A DNA stretch of 9,017 nt from Patescibacteria group bacterium. GTDB taxonomy: Bacteria > Patescibacteriota > Minisyncoccia > Phycocordibacterales > Phycocordibacteraceae. The stretch is taken from positions 1 to 9,017 of the forward strand of contig SCVI01000014.1 of the NCBI GenBank assembly GCA_004296925.1, written 5' to 3'. The first letter of the stretch is position 1. Each line of letters starts with the position of its first letter. The notes below the pieces were generated by a model. It was not told the origin of the DNA and did no database searches. It saw only the letters and a program-made list of their open reading frames with translations. Shown here one piece after another: positions 1-6,409 of the stretch. Both the position numbers and the translations under genes were made by a program.

Positions 1-247
1 GGCGCTTGAAGCATTGAAGCACGCAGGCCAATACGCATTCCGTGATCGACGAGCTAAAAAGCGTACAATGCGAGGACTTTCAATTGTTCGCATTAACGCG
101 GCGCTTCGTGAACGAGGTTTCAAAAACTACAGTTCGTTTATAGGAGCTCTCAAGAAAGCCAAAATTGATCTCGACAGAAAGGTTCTCGCCGAAATCGCAG
201 GAACATATCCTGAAGTATTCGATCGCATTTTGAAAAAGGTTTCCTAA
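1..247 (+). CDS. rplT: Large ribosomal subunit protein bL20, 3' part (5' end outside window)
   Basis: L20 binds 23S rRNA early in assembly of the large ribosomal subunit and in many bacteria also represses its own operon. The frame is open from base 2 and ends at TAA 245-247, giving 81 residues. Bacterial L20 is usually about 115-120 residues, so roughly 35 N-terminal residues lie outside the window. Family signatures are plain: HAGQYAFRDRRAKKR, then RINAALRERG, YSSFIGALKKA, and IDLDRKVLAEIA near the C terminus. The reading frame runs to the window edge, so the TTG at base 14 is an internal Leu codon and not a start. The gene is the only plus-strand gene here, ends at the shared terminator 255-286, and is probably the tail of an infC-rpmI-rplT cluster, which is inferred because the rest is outside the window. 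Confidence 0.97.
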   Translation, partial: ALEALKHAGQYAFRDRRAKKRTMRGLSIVRINAALRERGFKNYSSFIGALKKAKIDLDRKVLAEIAGTYPEVFDRILKKVS

Positions 248-254
248 AGTCAAC

Positions 255-286
255 AAGTAAAAAATCCCTTCGGGGATTTTTTACTT
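255..286. terminator. Bidirectional Rho-independent terminator between convergent rplT and beta-CASP RNase genes
   Basis: A perfect 14-bp stem (255-268 with 273-286) closes on a UUCG tetraloop (269-272). The top of the stem is CCC/GGG and the lower part is A-rich on the left and T-rich on the right, so each strand reads a GC-capped hairpin followed by a U-run. It therefore serves rplT on the plus strand and the ribonuclease gene on the minus strand. The ribonuclease stop codon (281-283, TTA on plus) lies inside the stem. Confidence 0.93.
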
Positions 287-1660
287 TGTGATGAGTTCAA
301 GAGAAATGATCTCCCCTTCACTTGGCACATCGACTGGGATATTGAGAAATCCGCTAATACGTTGCGCGAGAAACGAGGCAGCTTCGGTATCACCAAGAAC
401 TACCATTACTCTTTTCGGTGCAATTTTTTCTGCAAAAGACATTAGGTCATCTCTATCTGCGTGGGCTGAGAAACCGTCTGTTGAAAGAACCTGCGCTCGA
501 ACTGGGACTGCTGCACCGTCAATATTCACACTTTTTGCTCCATCCTTCAGCTTCCTTCCAAGGCTCCCCGGCACTTGGTACCCAACAAGAAGGAGTGTCG
601 TGCTTTTCATCGGTAAATAATGCGCTTCATGGCGACGAATGCGCCCTCCATGTGACATTCCTGCTCCCGCAATAATTACCTTCGGCATCGGCGCGCTATT
701 GATAGATGCGGATTCTTCTTGTTCTGTCGTAACCTTGAGACTTCCAAATTGAAAAGGATCGTCTCCACTTTGGAGCCGATGTCGCACCTCTTCGCGCAAA
801 AATTCTGGATTATTTCTATATACCTCAGTTACCTTCGCAGCGAGCGGAGAATCCATGAATACAGTTACCTCTGGTAAGACCCTATCAGTAATCGCTTTAT
901 CAAGAATTGCCAATAAAATTTGCGTGCGCTCTAAAGAAAATGAGGGGATGAGTAATGTACCTTTTTGTGAGATTGTGTTTTTGACTGCATCCAATAGCAC
1001 TTTTTCACTGTCTTCTATTGACCCATGAGTTCTATTTCCATATACACTTTCGGTGACAAGATAGTCAACTCCACCAACGATATCCCGATCCGGAACAATA
1101 ACCGCAGGAGTGCGTCCTAAGTCTCCTGTAAAAAGTAGTTTTGTGCCAAACACATCAAGAAACACTGTGGCAGAACCTAATATGTGGCCCGCGTTATTAA
1201 GTGTGGCGGTAACTCCTTCTCCTACAGTAATCACGTCTTTATACTCTATAGGCTCTAGTTTTTTAACTGCAGTATCAACATCCTCAAAAGTGTACGGTGG
1301 ATCATAATGGCAACGCTTTGCTTCAGCTCCGATAAGCTTCACTGAGTCTTCAAGCATTATTGGCACAAGCTCACGTGTAGGATGTGTGGCATACGCGCGC
1401 CCCACAAAGCCCTCTTTTACCAATTTAGGAAACAACCCTATGTGATCAGCGTGTGCGTGTGTAAAAAATATTGCGTCAATGGAACTTGGATCATATGGAA
1501 ATTTTTCATGATTAACTGACTCGCAAAACCGTTCTCCTTGTGTAAGCCCGCAATCGATAAGTATCCGAGTGGTTTTTTCTCCATTCTTTACCTCAACTAA
1601 AAAATTCGATCCTGTTACTCGCCGTGCTCCTCGAAAAAATGTAATTGAGAGTGATTTCAT
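281..1660 (-). CDS. Beta-CASP metallo-beta-lactamase family ribonuclease (CPSF/YSH1-type, COG1236-like)
   Basis: This is a zinc-dependent RNA-processing nuclease of the metallo-beta-lactamase/beta-CASP family, presumably cytoplasmic. With the start at 1660 it has 459 residues, the usual size for single-subunit bacterial and archaeal members. Metal-binding motifs in order are HAHADH (H68, H70, D72, H73), GH (H159) and FTGDLGR (D180). The beta-CASP insert follows: motif A TESVYGNR (E204), motif B GMxxGGRIRRH (H344) and motif C FSAHAD (H400). No KH domains precede the nuclease. The frame is open up to an ATG at 1687, but that ATG abuts the 6S RNA terminator hairpin. The ATG at 1660 gives the family-typical beginning MKSLSITFFRGARRVTGSN and sits 7 bases after a good -10 box, so it is preferred. 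Substrates cannot be told from the sequence; endo- or 5'-exonuclease activity on RNA is the family expectation. Confidence 0.93.
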   Translation of the reverse strand: MKSLSITFFRGARRVTGSNFLVEVKNGEKTTRILIDCGLTQGERFCESVNHEKFPYDPSSIDAIFFTHAHADHIGLFPKLVKEGFVGRAYATHPTRELVPIMLEDSVKLIGAEAKRCHYDPPYTFEDVDTAVKKLEPIEYKDVITVGEGVTATLNNAGHILGSATVFLDVFGTKLLFTGDLGRTPAVIVPDRDIVGGVDYLVTESVYGNRTHGSIEDSEKVLLDAVKNTISQKGTLLIPSFSLERTQILLAILDKAITDRVLPEVTVFMDSPLAAKVTEVYRNNPEFLREEVRHRLQSGDDPFQFGSLKVTTEQEESASINSAPMPKVIIAGAGMSHGGRIRRHEAHYLPMKSTTLLLVGYQVPGSLGRKLKDGAKSVNIDGAAVPVRAQVLSTDGFSAHADRDDLMSFAEKIAPKRVMVVLGDTEAASFLAQRISGFLNIPVDVPSEGEIISLELITK

Positions 1661-1673
1661 ATTGTTCATCATA
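1661..1673 (-). promoter_or_regulatory. -10 box for beta-CASP RNase, near-leaderless start
   Basis: On the minus strand TATGAT (1673-1668) is followed by GAACAAT and then the ATG at 1660. A start point 7-8 bases after the -10 hexamer would fall at the first or second base of the start codon. No convincing -35 hexamer is visible; that position would lie in the T-run of the preceding terminator. No Shine-Dalgarno sequence precedes the ATG. Confidence 0.55.
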
Positions 1674-1687
1674 CCGTACTCATACAT

Positions 1688-1718
1688 TAAAAAATCCGCC
1701 CAATGAGCGGATTTTTTA
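1688..1718 (-). terminator. Rho-independent terminator of the 6S RNA transcript
   Basis: A 12-bp stem (1688-1699 with 1707-1718) with a CCGC/GCGG top and a 7-base loop is followed on the minus strand by TTTTTT. It begins only 3 bases after the outer closing stem of the 6S RNA candidate and ends directly before the ATG at 1687. It has A/T runs on both sides, so it could work in either direction, but no plus-strand gene reads into it. Confidence 0.88.
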
Positions 1719-1721
1719 TAA

Positions 1722-1873
1722 GGGGCTACTGGGAAGTATTAACCTGAAGCATTATGCCCAGGTGGGTGCCCGCAACCAAAACATTTCGGAACTTCCGAGG
1801 ATGCTCACCAATGAGTGGCGATATGAGGCTCCCTATACTTTTGTAATGAGGTTAATATTTCTCCACCAACCCC
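1722..1873 (-). ncRNA. ssrS: Candidate 6S RNA (SsrS), regulator of RNA polymerase
   Basis: 6S RNA mimics an open promoter and sequesters the housekeeping RNA polymerase holoenzyme. On the minus strand, bases near 1795-1810 read TTGGTGAGCAT, one C, then CTCGG. I recall E. coli 6S RNA reading TTGGTGAGCATGCTCGG at its apical end, so only one base differs. A small hairpin TCGG-AAGTT-CCGA follows, as the equivalent hairpin does in E. coli. Three stacked elements support the fold. The closing stem has an outer GGGG/CCCC (1870-1873 with 1722-1725) and a perfect 9-bp inner helix UAUUAACCU/AGGUUAAUA (1849-1857 with 1737-1745). A large unpaired central bubble follows. The apical arm has GGGAGCC/GGCACCC (1827-1833 with 1764-1770, one A-A mismatch). 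The core is about 152 nt, slightly short of the usual 160-200. It lies between ndk and the ribonuclease gene and has its own terminator. No protein frame fits the region. Confidence 0.8.
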
Positions 1874-1889
1874 ACTATCAAGGGTAGCA
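1874..1889 (-). promoter_or_regulatory. Possible promoter of the 6S RNA
   Basis: Directly upstream of the GGGG that begins the closing stem, the minus strand reads TGC-TACCCT (1889-1881) and then TGATAGT (1880-1874). TACCCT has the three most conserved -10 positions (T1, A2, T6) and an extended TGn, and would start RNA at the first G at 1873. GATAGT is an alternative that would start it about 6 bases later. Neither is a strong match and no clear -35 is seen. Confidence 0.35.
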
Positions 1890-1926
1890 CAATGAAAAAC
1901 CGCCTGAGCGTAAAACTAACTGTGAA

Positions 1927-2526
1927 TTATTCCAAAATCCCGTCTAGGTTTACATCGTAGAGAATTTGTTCCCCTACTAATCTGTATGGGATCATCTCTT
2001 CTTCCCTAAACCACACCGCAATCTCTCGAGATGCTTCTTCGGGAGACTCAGAGCAATGCACTAAATTTCTCACGGCTCTATTCTGCACCGAGGAGTGAGC
2101 ATATGAGTCAATAGTATAATCGCCTCGGATCGTACCAACGTCCGATGTCGCAGGCTCTGTCGAACCAACCAACTTCTTAATAACGGCAACTGATTCATTA
2201 CCTTGAACAACAAATACTAGAACTGGCCCTGAAGTCATAAACTTCACGATGCCGTCAATGATTTCTTTCCCGTATTCAATCGCCTCCTTCTCAATAGGTA
2301 AATTGTGTTTTTTTCTATCAGCGACTATCCGCTGACCCTTCTCTTCAAACCATGCTGCGTCTTTATTGTAGTGGCGAATAAGTGCATCTTCGACGGGTAC
2401 GATAAACTTAAAACCTATAAACTTTAGTCCTGTGCGTTCAATGCGTTTAATAATCTCACCGACAAGTGAGCGTTGAACTGCGTCTGGCTTTAAAATAACG
2501 AGGGTGCGTTGTTGTTGTAATTCCAT
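1927..2526 (-). CDS. ndk: Nucleoside diphosphate kinase, long form with insertion
   Basis: The enzyme moves the gamma phosphate from ATP to NDPs and dNDPs through a phosphohistidine. With ATG 2526 the protein has 199 residues; ordinary bacterial Ndk has about 140. Landmarks are TLVILKPDAVQR at the N terminus (K13), FMTSGPV near residue 97, GTIRGDY (131-137) and NLVHCSES, with the catalytic histidine at H157. The usual active-site text is NxxHGSDS; here Gly is Cys and Asp is Glu. The extra length comes from an insertion of about 25 residues before FMTSGPV (roughly 63-90), a few residues between GTIRGDY and the catalytic His, and a C-terminal extension with WFREEE and a hydrophobic-acidic tail. 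The frame stays open 39 bases upstream to 2565, but those codons would cross the promoter, and MELQQQRTLVILKPDA is a normal Ndk beginning. It has its own promoter at 2527-2541. Confidence 0.95.
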   Translation of the reverse strand: MELQQQRTLVILKPDAVQRSLVGEIIKRIERTGLKFIGFKFIVPVEDALIRHYNKDAAWFEEKGQRIVADRKKHNLPIEKEAIEYGKEIIDGIVKFMTSGPVLVFVVQGNESVAVIKKLVGSTEPATSDVGTIRGDYTIDSYAHSSVQNRAVRNLVHCSESPEEASREIAVWFREEEMIPYRLVGEQILYDVNLDGILE

Positions 2527-2541
2527 TGCGCGACTATAACA
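2527..2541 (-). promoter_or_regulatory. Extended -10 promoter of ndk, leaderless start
   Basis: The minus strand reads TGT-TATAGT (2541-2533), then CGCGCA, then ATG at 2526. This is an extended -10 (TGn plus 5 of 6 TATAAT positions) ending 6 bases before the start codon, so transcription should begin at or within a base of the A of ATG. No Shine-Dalgarno sequence is present. A -35 hexamer is not obvious, which an extended -10 can tolerate. Confidence 0.62.
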
Positions 2542-2581
2542 TGCTCTCGGATAGCCTGCCAGCAAACTGATTCAGCGCCTC

Positions 2582-5461
2582 TTAATTCTTTGCATCCCGC
2601 ATCTGGTCGTACTTGCGTCTAATTTCGTCTTCAACAGCATCTCTTGCTCGCCCGTATCGTTGATACGAGAGTTGTTTTAGCGCGTCGATATTAAGAAAAT
2701 CTCCCTGCAGGAACGGAATGGTTTCCATTGAAAACGCGGGTGCAGGCTTTCCTCCTGCTAGTAATTTCAAATATGCGTGATAGTTATCAAGTTTCAAAAA
2801 ATCGTTCACTTCAAAACGTGGCGCAAACTGTTTTGAGATATATTCAGCGTCGTCCGGTCCAACTCTAAACACTGCCATTGTGCCTACGTTTCCGAACACT
2901 GATTGTTTAATTTTTTCCTGAAGTTGAGATACATACTGGTGCGCCATCGTCATAGACAAACGAAACTTTCTTGCTTCTGAAAGAATGGTTGAAATGGTAT
3001 CCGTAGTAATGTTTTGAAATTCGTCGATATAAAGGTAAAAATTTGGAGGATTTGTATGAATATACTCAGTTCGAGCAAGTGCGGTCATCATAATTTTTCC
3101 TACGATGACGAGTCCGAGCAGATTCGCATTCACATCACCAAGGCGACCTTTCGAAAGGTTTACTAAAAGAATTTTCTTATTATCCATAATATCTTTGAAG
3201 TCGAAAGCTGAGCGTTGCTGACCGACAATTGGTCGCATAATTTCGTTTGCAATGAAGATGTCAAACTTCGAAGTAATGTATGGAACTACGTTTCGGATAT
3301 CTCCTTCCCCCCTCACGTTCTCAGCAATATCTTCCCAGAAATGTGTTACAACAGGATTTCTGCAACGAGAAAGCTTTAAGGCTCTAAACTCCTCATCCGC
3401 CAGAACTCGTGAAATATCCATTAATGTAGAGCCAGTATCTGGGTCTTCGAGCACTAACAATGTGGCATTTCTAAAGTACTGCTCGAAAATAGGACCAAAT
3501 GCTTCAGGCACAGCGCCGTAGAGTTTCTGAAAAATCTTGAACATCTCATCCACGACAAATGTCTTTTGTTCTGGATAACGTGGATCGTACTCAAGCATGT
3601 TGAGCCCCATGGGACGCGGTGTGTATGCAGGATCAAAATAAATAAGATCGTCATACCTCTCTTTTGGAACGCGCGATAAAATTTCCAAAACATCGACACC
3701 GTGCGGATCTATAAAGCAAACTCCTTCCCCATTCTCAATGTCCTGAATAATCATGTTCTTCAGAAAGTTGGTTTTACCAGTACCGGTTTGTCCAATGGTG
3801 TACATGTGCCGCAGCCTATCTTCAGGGGTAAAGTGCACCAGCGTTTCAACGTTCGAGTATTTATTTTTTCCAATCACAATTCCTTTATCAGGAAGTCCTG
3901 GGGGTGCTGGCGCAAGTTTTGCTCCTGTTGTTTTCGCTTCTCTCGATGACGTGCCCCCTGCGATTGTGAGGTGGAACATCGTGGAAAGCTCTGCCAAGTT
4001 CATAGGCATCACTGGACTTTTATGCATGAGAGTTGTAGGAGCTTTCGAATGCGTAAGCTCCAGCCAAAGTTGATGGAAAAAACTTTCGTTTGCATGTCTA
4101 TCAAACGTCCTGAATATGAATGAGCGAAGAAACTCACGTGTCGCACGTTTTCCTTTTGGTGATTTAAAATAAAGACGGTTTCCTTTTGCATCCTCGTACT
4201 GACCAAACGTCCCTTCGAGATCATTCAAAATATCCTTCGCTCGTTCTTTCGTACGTGCAGACGCAACAATACGGATATTGACGCCGACTATCACACTCTT
4301 CAGCTTCTTCCCTACCGACTCAGTGGCGAACGAGTCGATATTTTTTGTTTCTTCTTTCTTTTTTTCCGAAGTATCAAGCGCCGCAGAAACACCACTAGTG
4401 AAACTTTTTGCAAATCTTCGATGTGCTTGGTGGCGCTCAAGGTACATCTGTTCGCGCAATATGTCATTCACTCCTGCCTTTCCTTTGTTTAACAAATCGA
4501 GAACGTAGCGAATCCTCTTTGAATGATAATCTCCTGCAGGGGCAAGACTTATTTGAACTGAAGCTCCTTCCCCATCGCGATGAATCTTAGAAAGTGCTGC
4601 AAGTGTTACGTTTAATGGATCGTAATTAAAATCTTCAGCCGTTTTTAGTGGGAACACGGGAGGACGCTGATAGAACGCGTACGCCCCTACTGTTTCGCCA
4701 AACTGGTTAAAAATATTATAATCGTCTTTCTTTTCAACAACGCGCGCCCTCGGGAACATTGCAAACACTTGTTTTTCAAATGTGTCACGTTTCGTACGAG
4801 GAATTGCGATATAAAACACCGCTTCTTCTCGAGTATGAGAAACGGAGATTTCCATTACAAAATGTCCATAATGTATGAGCTTACGTTTGTGCCAATCCTT
4901 AAAAAATATAGTATCGGGAAGTTTGATATGAGGAACAACCGCGAGATAAAACTGCTCCATCTGTGAAGCAATATCTTTAAGTGACGACCCAGGTTGACCA
5001 GGCGCAGCTTCTTGCACTGCAATCTCTAACAATACATAGTCTAAAGATCTCGCGAGCGCGCTCTTCGGATCGAGTCCTGGAATATCGTGCCCTTCTGCCT
5101 TGTATTGCACTAACAATCTATGAAAATCATCTTCCAGATGTGGGTTATTTAACCTGTCCAACTCTTTTATAGCTGCTTCGAAACCTTTAGTTTGCAAAAT
5201 ACCCAACAATTCCTCCATATCGTTGTCATTCGAATCTGGAGTCAATTCCAGCATAATGCTCCCTGAGCGCGATTCATTTGTTTGAACATCTCCGGAGTGT
5301 GGCGGTGTGACACCTTCTTCGACTGGAAGTCTTGGATCACCTCTACCGCCACGACCACCCCCACCTGACCGAGAGGTCTCTCGTAGTTTCGTCAATTGAT
5401 GTTCTGGTGACAGCTTTGCAGCTTTCGTATCAACTCCTTTGTTTGGATTAAATCCTGCCAT
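2582..5461 (-). CDS. HerA/TraD-like DNA-translocase ATPase (type IV secretion/conjugation ATPase family)
   Basis: This 959-residue P-loop ATPase belongs to the FtsK/HerA superfamily branch annotated in CPR genomes as type IV secretory or DUF87 ATPase. The motor lies at about 530-930. Walker A is GQTGTGKT (557-564), followed by CFIDPHGVD (582-590) and the family phrase FDPAYTPRPMGLNMLE (609-624). Walker B is LYIDEFQN (810-817) with D813 and E814. MAHQY (839-843) is the likely sensor and IPFLQGDF (915-922) is near the C terminus. The N-terminal 520 residues hold a polar start with a Gly/Arg-rich stretch (residues 31-42), then two alpha/beta blocks (about 201-265 and 388-433) that look alike, split by a charged linker (365-385). 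No transmembrane helix is seen, unlike many VirD4/TraD coupling proteins. No VirB or relaxase gene neighbours it. The role could be DNA export or uptake, or chromosome-linked translocation; the sequence does not decide. Confidence 0.88.
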   Translation of the reverse strand: MAGFNPNKGVDTKAAKLSPEHQLTKLRETSRSGGGGRGGRGDPRLPVEEGVTPPHSGDVQTNESRSGSIMLELTPDSNDNDMEELLGILQTKGFEAAIKELDRLNNPHLEDDFHRLLVQYKAEGHDIPGLDPKSALARSLDYVLLEIAVQEAAPGQPGSSLKDIASQMEQFYLAVVPHIKLPDTIFFKDWHKRKLIHYGHFVMEISVSHTREEAVFYIAIPRTKRDTFEKQVFAMFPRARVVEKKDDYNIFNQFGETVGAYAFYQRPPVFPLKTAEDFNYDPLNVTLAALSKIHRDGEGASVQISLAPAGDYHSKRIRYVLDLLNKGKAGVNDILREQMYLERHQAHRRFAKSFTSGVSAALDTSEKKKEETKNIDSFATESVGKKLKSVIVGVNIRIVASARTKERAKDILNDLEGTFGQYEDAKGNRLYFKSPKGKRATREFLRSFIFRTFDRHANESFFHQLWLELTHSKAPTTLMHKSPVMPMNLAELSTMFHLTIAGGTSSREAKTTGAKLAPAPPGLPDKGIVIGKNKYSNVETLVHFTPEDRLRHMYTIGQTGTGKTNFLKNMIIQDIENGEGVCFIDPHGVDVLEILSRVPKERYDDLIYFDPAYTPRPMGLNMLEYDPRYPEQKTFVVDEMFKIFQKLYGAVPEAFGPIFEQYFRNATLLVLEDPDTGSTLMDISRVLADEEFRALKLSRCRNPVVTHFWEDIAENVRGEGDIRNVVPYITSKFDIFIANEIMRPIVGQQRSAFDFKDIMDNKKILLVNLSKGRLGDVNANLLGLVIVGKIMMTALARTEYIHTNPPNFYLYIDEFQNITTDTISTILSEARKFRLSMTMAHQYVSQLQEKIKQSVFGNVGTMAVFRVGPDDAEYISKQFAPRFEVNDFLKLDNYHAYLKLLAGGKPAPAFSMETIPFLQGDFLNIDALKQLSYQRYGRARDAVEDEIRRKYDQMRDAKN

Positions 5462-5473
5462 CCCTGTATTATA
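5462..5473 (-). promoter_or_regulatory. Consensus -10 promoter of the ATPase gene, leaderless start
   Basis: The minus strand reads TATAAT (5473-5468), ACAGGG, then ATG at 5461. The perfect -10 hexamer ends 6 bases before the ATG, so the first transcribed base would be at or beside the A of the start codon. The GGG touching the ATG is too close to act as a Shine-Dalgarno sequence. A candidate -35 at 17-bp spacing (TTAGGG) matches poorly. Confidence 0.62.
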
Positions 5474-5496
5474 GCCCCTTCGATAGTTGCCCCTAA

Positions 5497-6393
5497 TTAA
5501 AATGTGAACGTATGTATCATCGAAGAAAACACTGATACTGTTTTCGATGCAATTAATAACGTGGCATCCAATACGCTTTGCATGAGTGCGTTATACGTTG
5601 AAAAATAAACATCATAGTGCGTTGGCATAACAGCTTCTTCGTGATTCTCAGTATTTTTCGAAGCAAAAATTTTAGAATCTCCGAACGTTGAGAACGCAAT
5701 AATAGCGTCCTCATCTTCAGTATGAACCTCTTCAACTATGACCAACGGGGAGCCGGACAATACATCAGCAATAATTGATCTCACTGGCGCGGTAAGTGTC
5801 TCTGCATCATTGAGGGGTGCGGGAGTCTTTTTTGAAACCGATAACACAGGTTCGTTTTTGGATTGCGTTTTTTCAACTTCAGCCTTTGGGAAGGGTGTTG
5901 CATACAGCTGAACAACAAACGTCACCAACTCTCCATTATAAAAACCTCTCTTCACACCAACACCAACCTCTGTAAAGACAGGGAGAAGTAAGTTTGCTCT
6001 ATGTGTAGGTGAATTCATCCATGCACGTTGAACATCTACCTCAGTATCTTCATACGTAAGATCTAAATTCTCCCCTATATTCAAGTACTTATATCCAACA
6101 GCGTCGACAAAATAGAGTGGCGAACGACCTTCAGGTGTTTCGTGCGCGTAGTAACCACGACTCATCATGTCATCAGCTTTTGCTTGCGCTGCTTTCGAAA
6201 GCAAAGAATTCTCTGTAAGAATTCGAACACCATTCACCGCACGGTCTGCGTTCGTATGCGCCAACAAAACCGCAGGAGAAACAGCTGCTAATTGTTCCGT
6301 AACTACCAATCGATCAGGTACGAAGTCCTGCATACCAAAAACCACAAAAAGTAACACCATTAGAAACAAGAGTAGTGCGTTACGTATTTGCAT
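5497..6393 (-). CDS. Membrane-anchored CAP-domain (SCP/PR-1-like) extracellular protein
   Basis: The protein has 298 residues from ATG 6393. A hydrophobic helix (about 6-20) acts as signal anchor, so the rest faces outside. The CAP domain (about 40-166) shows LLAHTNADRAVNGV, SRGYYAHETPEG (H84), NIGENL (E108) and the hallmark WMNSPTHRANLLLP (H131), and ends in TFVVQLYA. The His and Glu residues of the CAP cavity are present. Bacterial CAP proteins are secreted and of varied, mostly untested function (binding of ligands or cell-wall components). After a Lys/Pro-rich linker (170-195) comes a 100-residue tail of unknown fold, with a second hydrophobic stretch near 267-291 that may be a membrane or amphipathic helix. 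The frame extends 12 bases upstream to a TTG, but the ATG places the signal helix normally. The stop of the upstream Cys-rich gene is 16 bases away, so the two are probably co-transcribed. Confidence 0.9.
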   Translation of the reverse strand: MQIRNALLLFLMVLLFVVFGMQDFVPDRLVVTEQLAAVSPAVLLAHTNADRAVNGVRILTENSLLSKAAQAKADDMMSRGYYAHETPEGRSPLYFVDAVGYKYLNIGENLDLTYEDTEVDVQRAWMNSPTHRANLLLPVFTEVGVGVKRGFYNGELVTFVVQLYATPFPKAEVEKTQSKNEPVLSVSKKTPAPLNDAETLTAPVRSIIADVLSGSPLVIVEEVHTEDEDAIIAFSTFGDSKIFASKNTENHEEAVMPTHYDVYFSTYNALMQSVLDATLLIASKTVSVFSSMIHTFTF

Positions 6394-6409
6394 ACTAAAG
6401 ATCAATTAT

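Noticed and set aside
1645..1887. Plus-strand open frame across the ndk-RNase gap
   Set aside because: It begins inside the RNase gene, crosses the terminator hairpin and runs antisense through the 6S RNA fold. The translation shows no protein-like pattern.
1895..1910. Small hairpin plus T-run just after ndk (CGC-TCAG-GCG, then GTTTTT on the minus strand)
   Set aside because: The stem is only 3 bp, too weak to call a terminator. ndk transcripts may instead read through to the 6S terminator.
2527..2565. Extension of ndk by 13 codons to a start at 2565
   Set aside because: The added codons overlap the extended -10 promoter, and the family N terminus begins at the ATG at 2526.
2582..5461. Full conjugation or type IV secretion locus
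   Set aside because: Only the motor ATPase is present. The flanking genes are ndk and a CAP protein, and no relaxase, VirB-like or pilin gene is seen.
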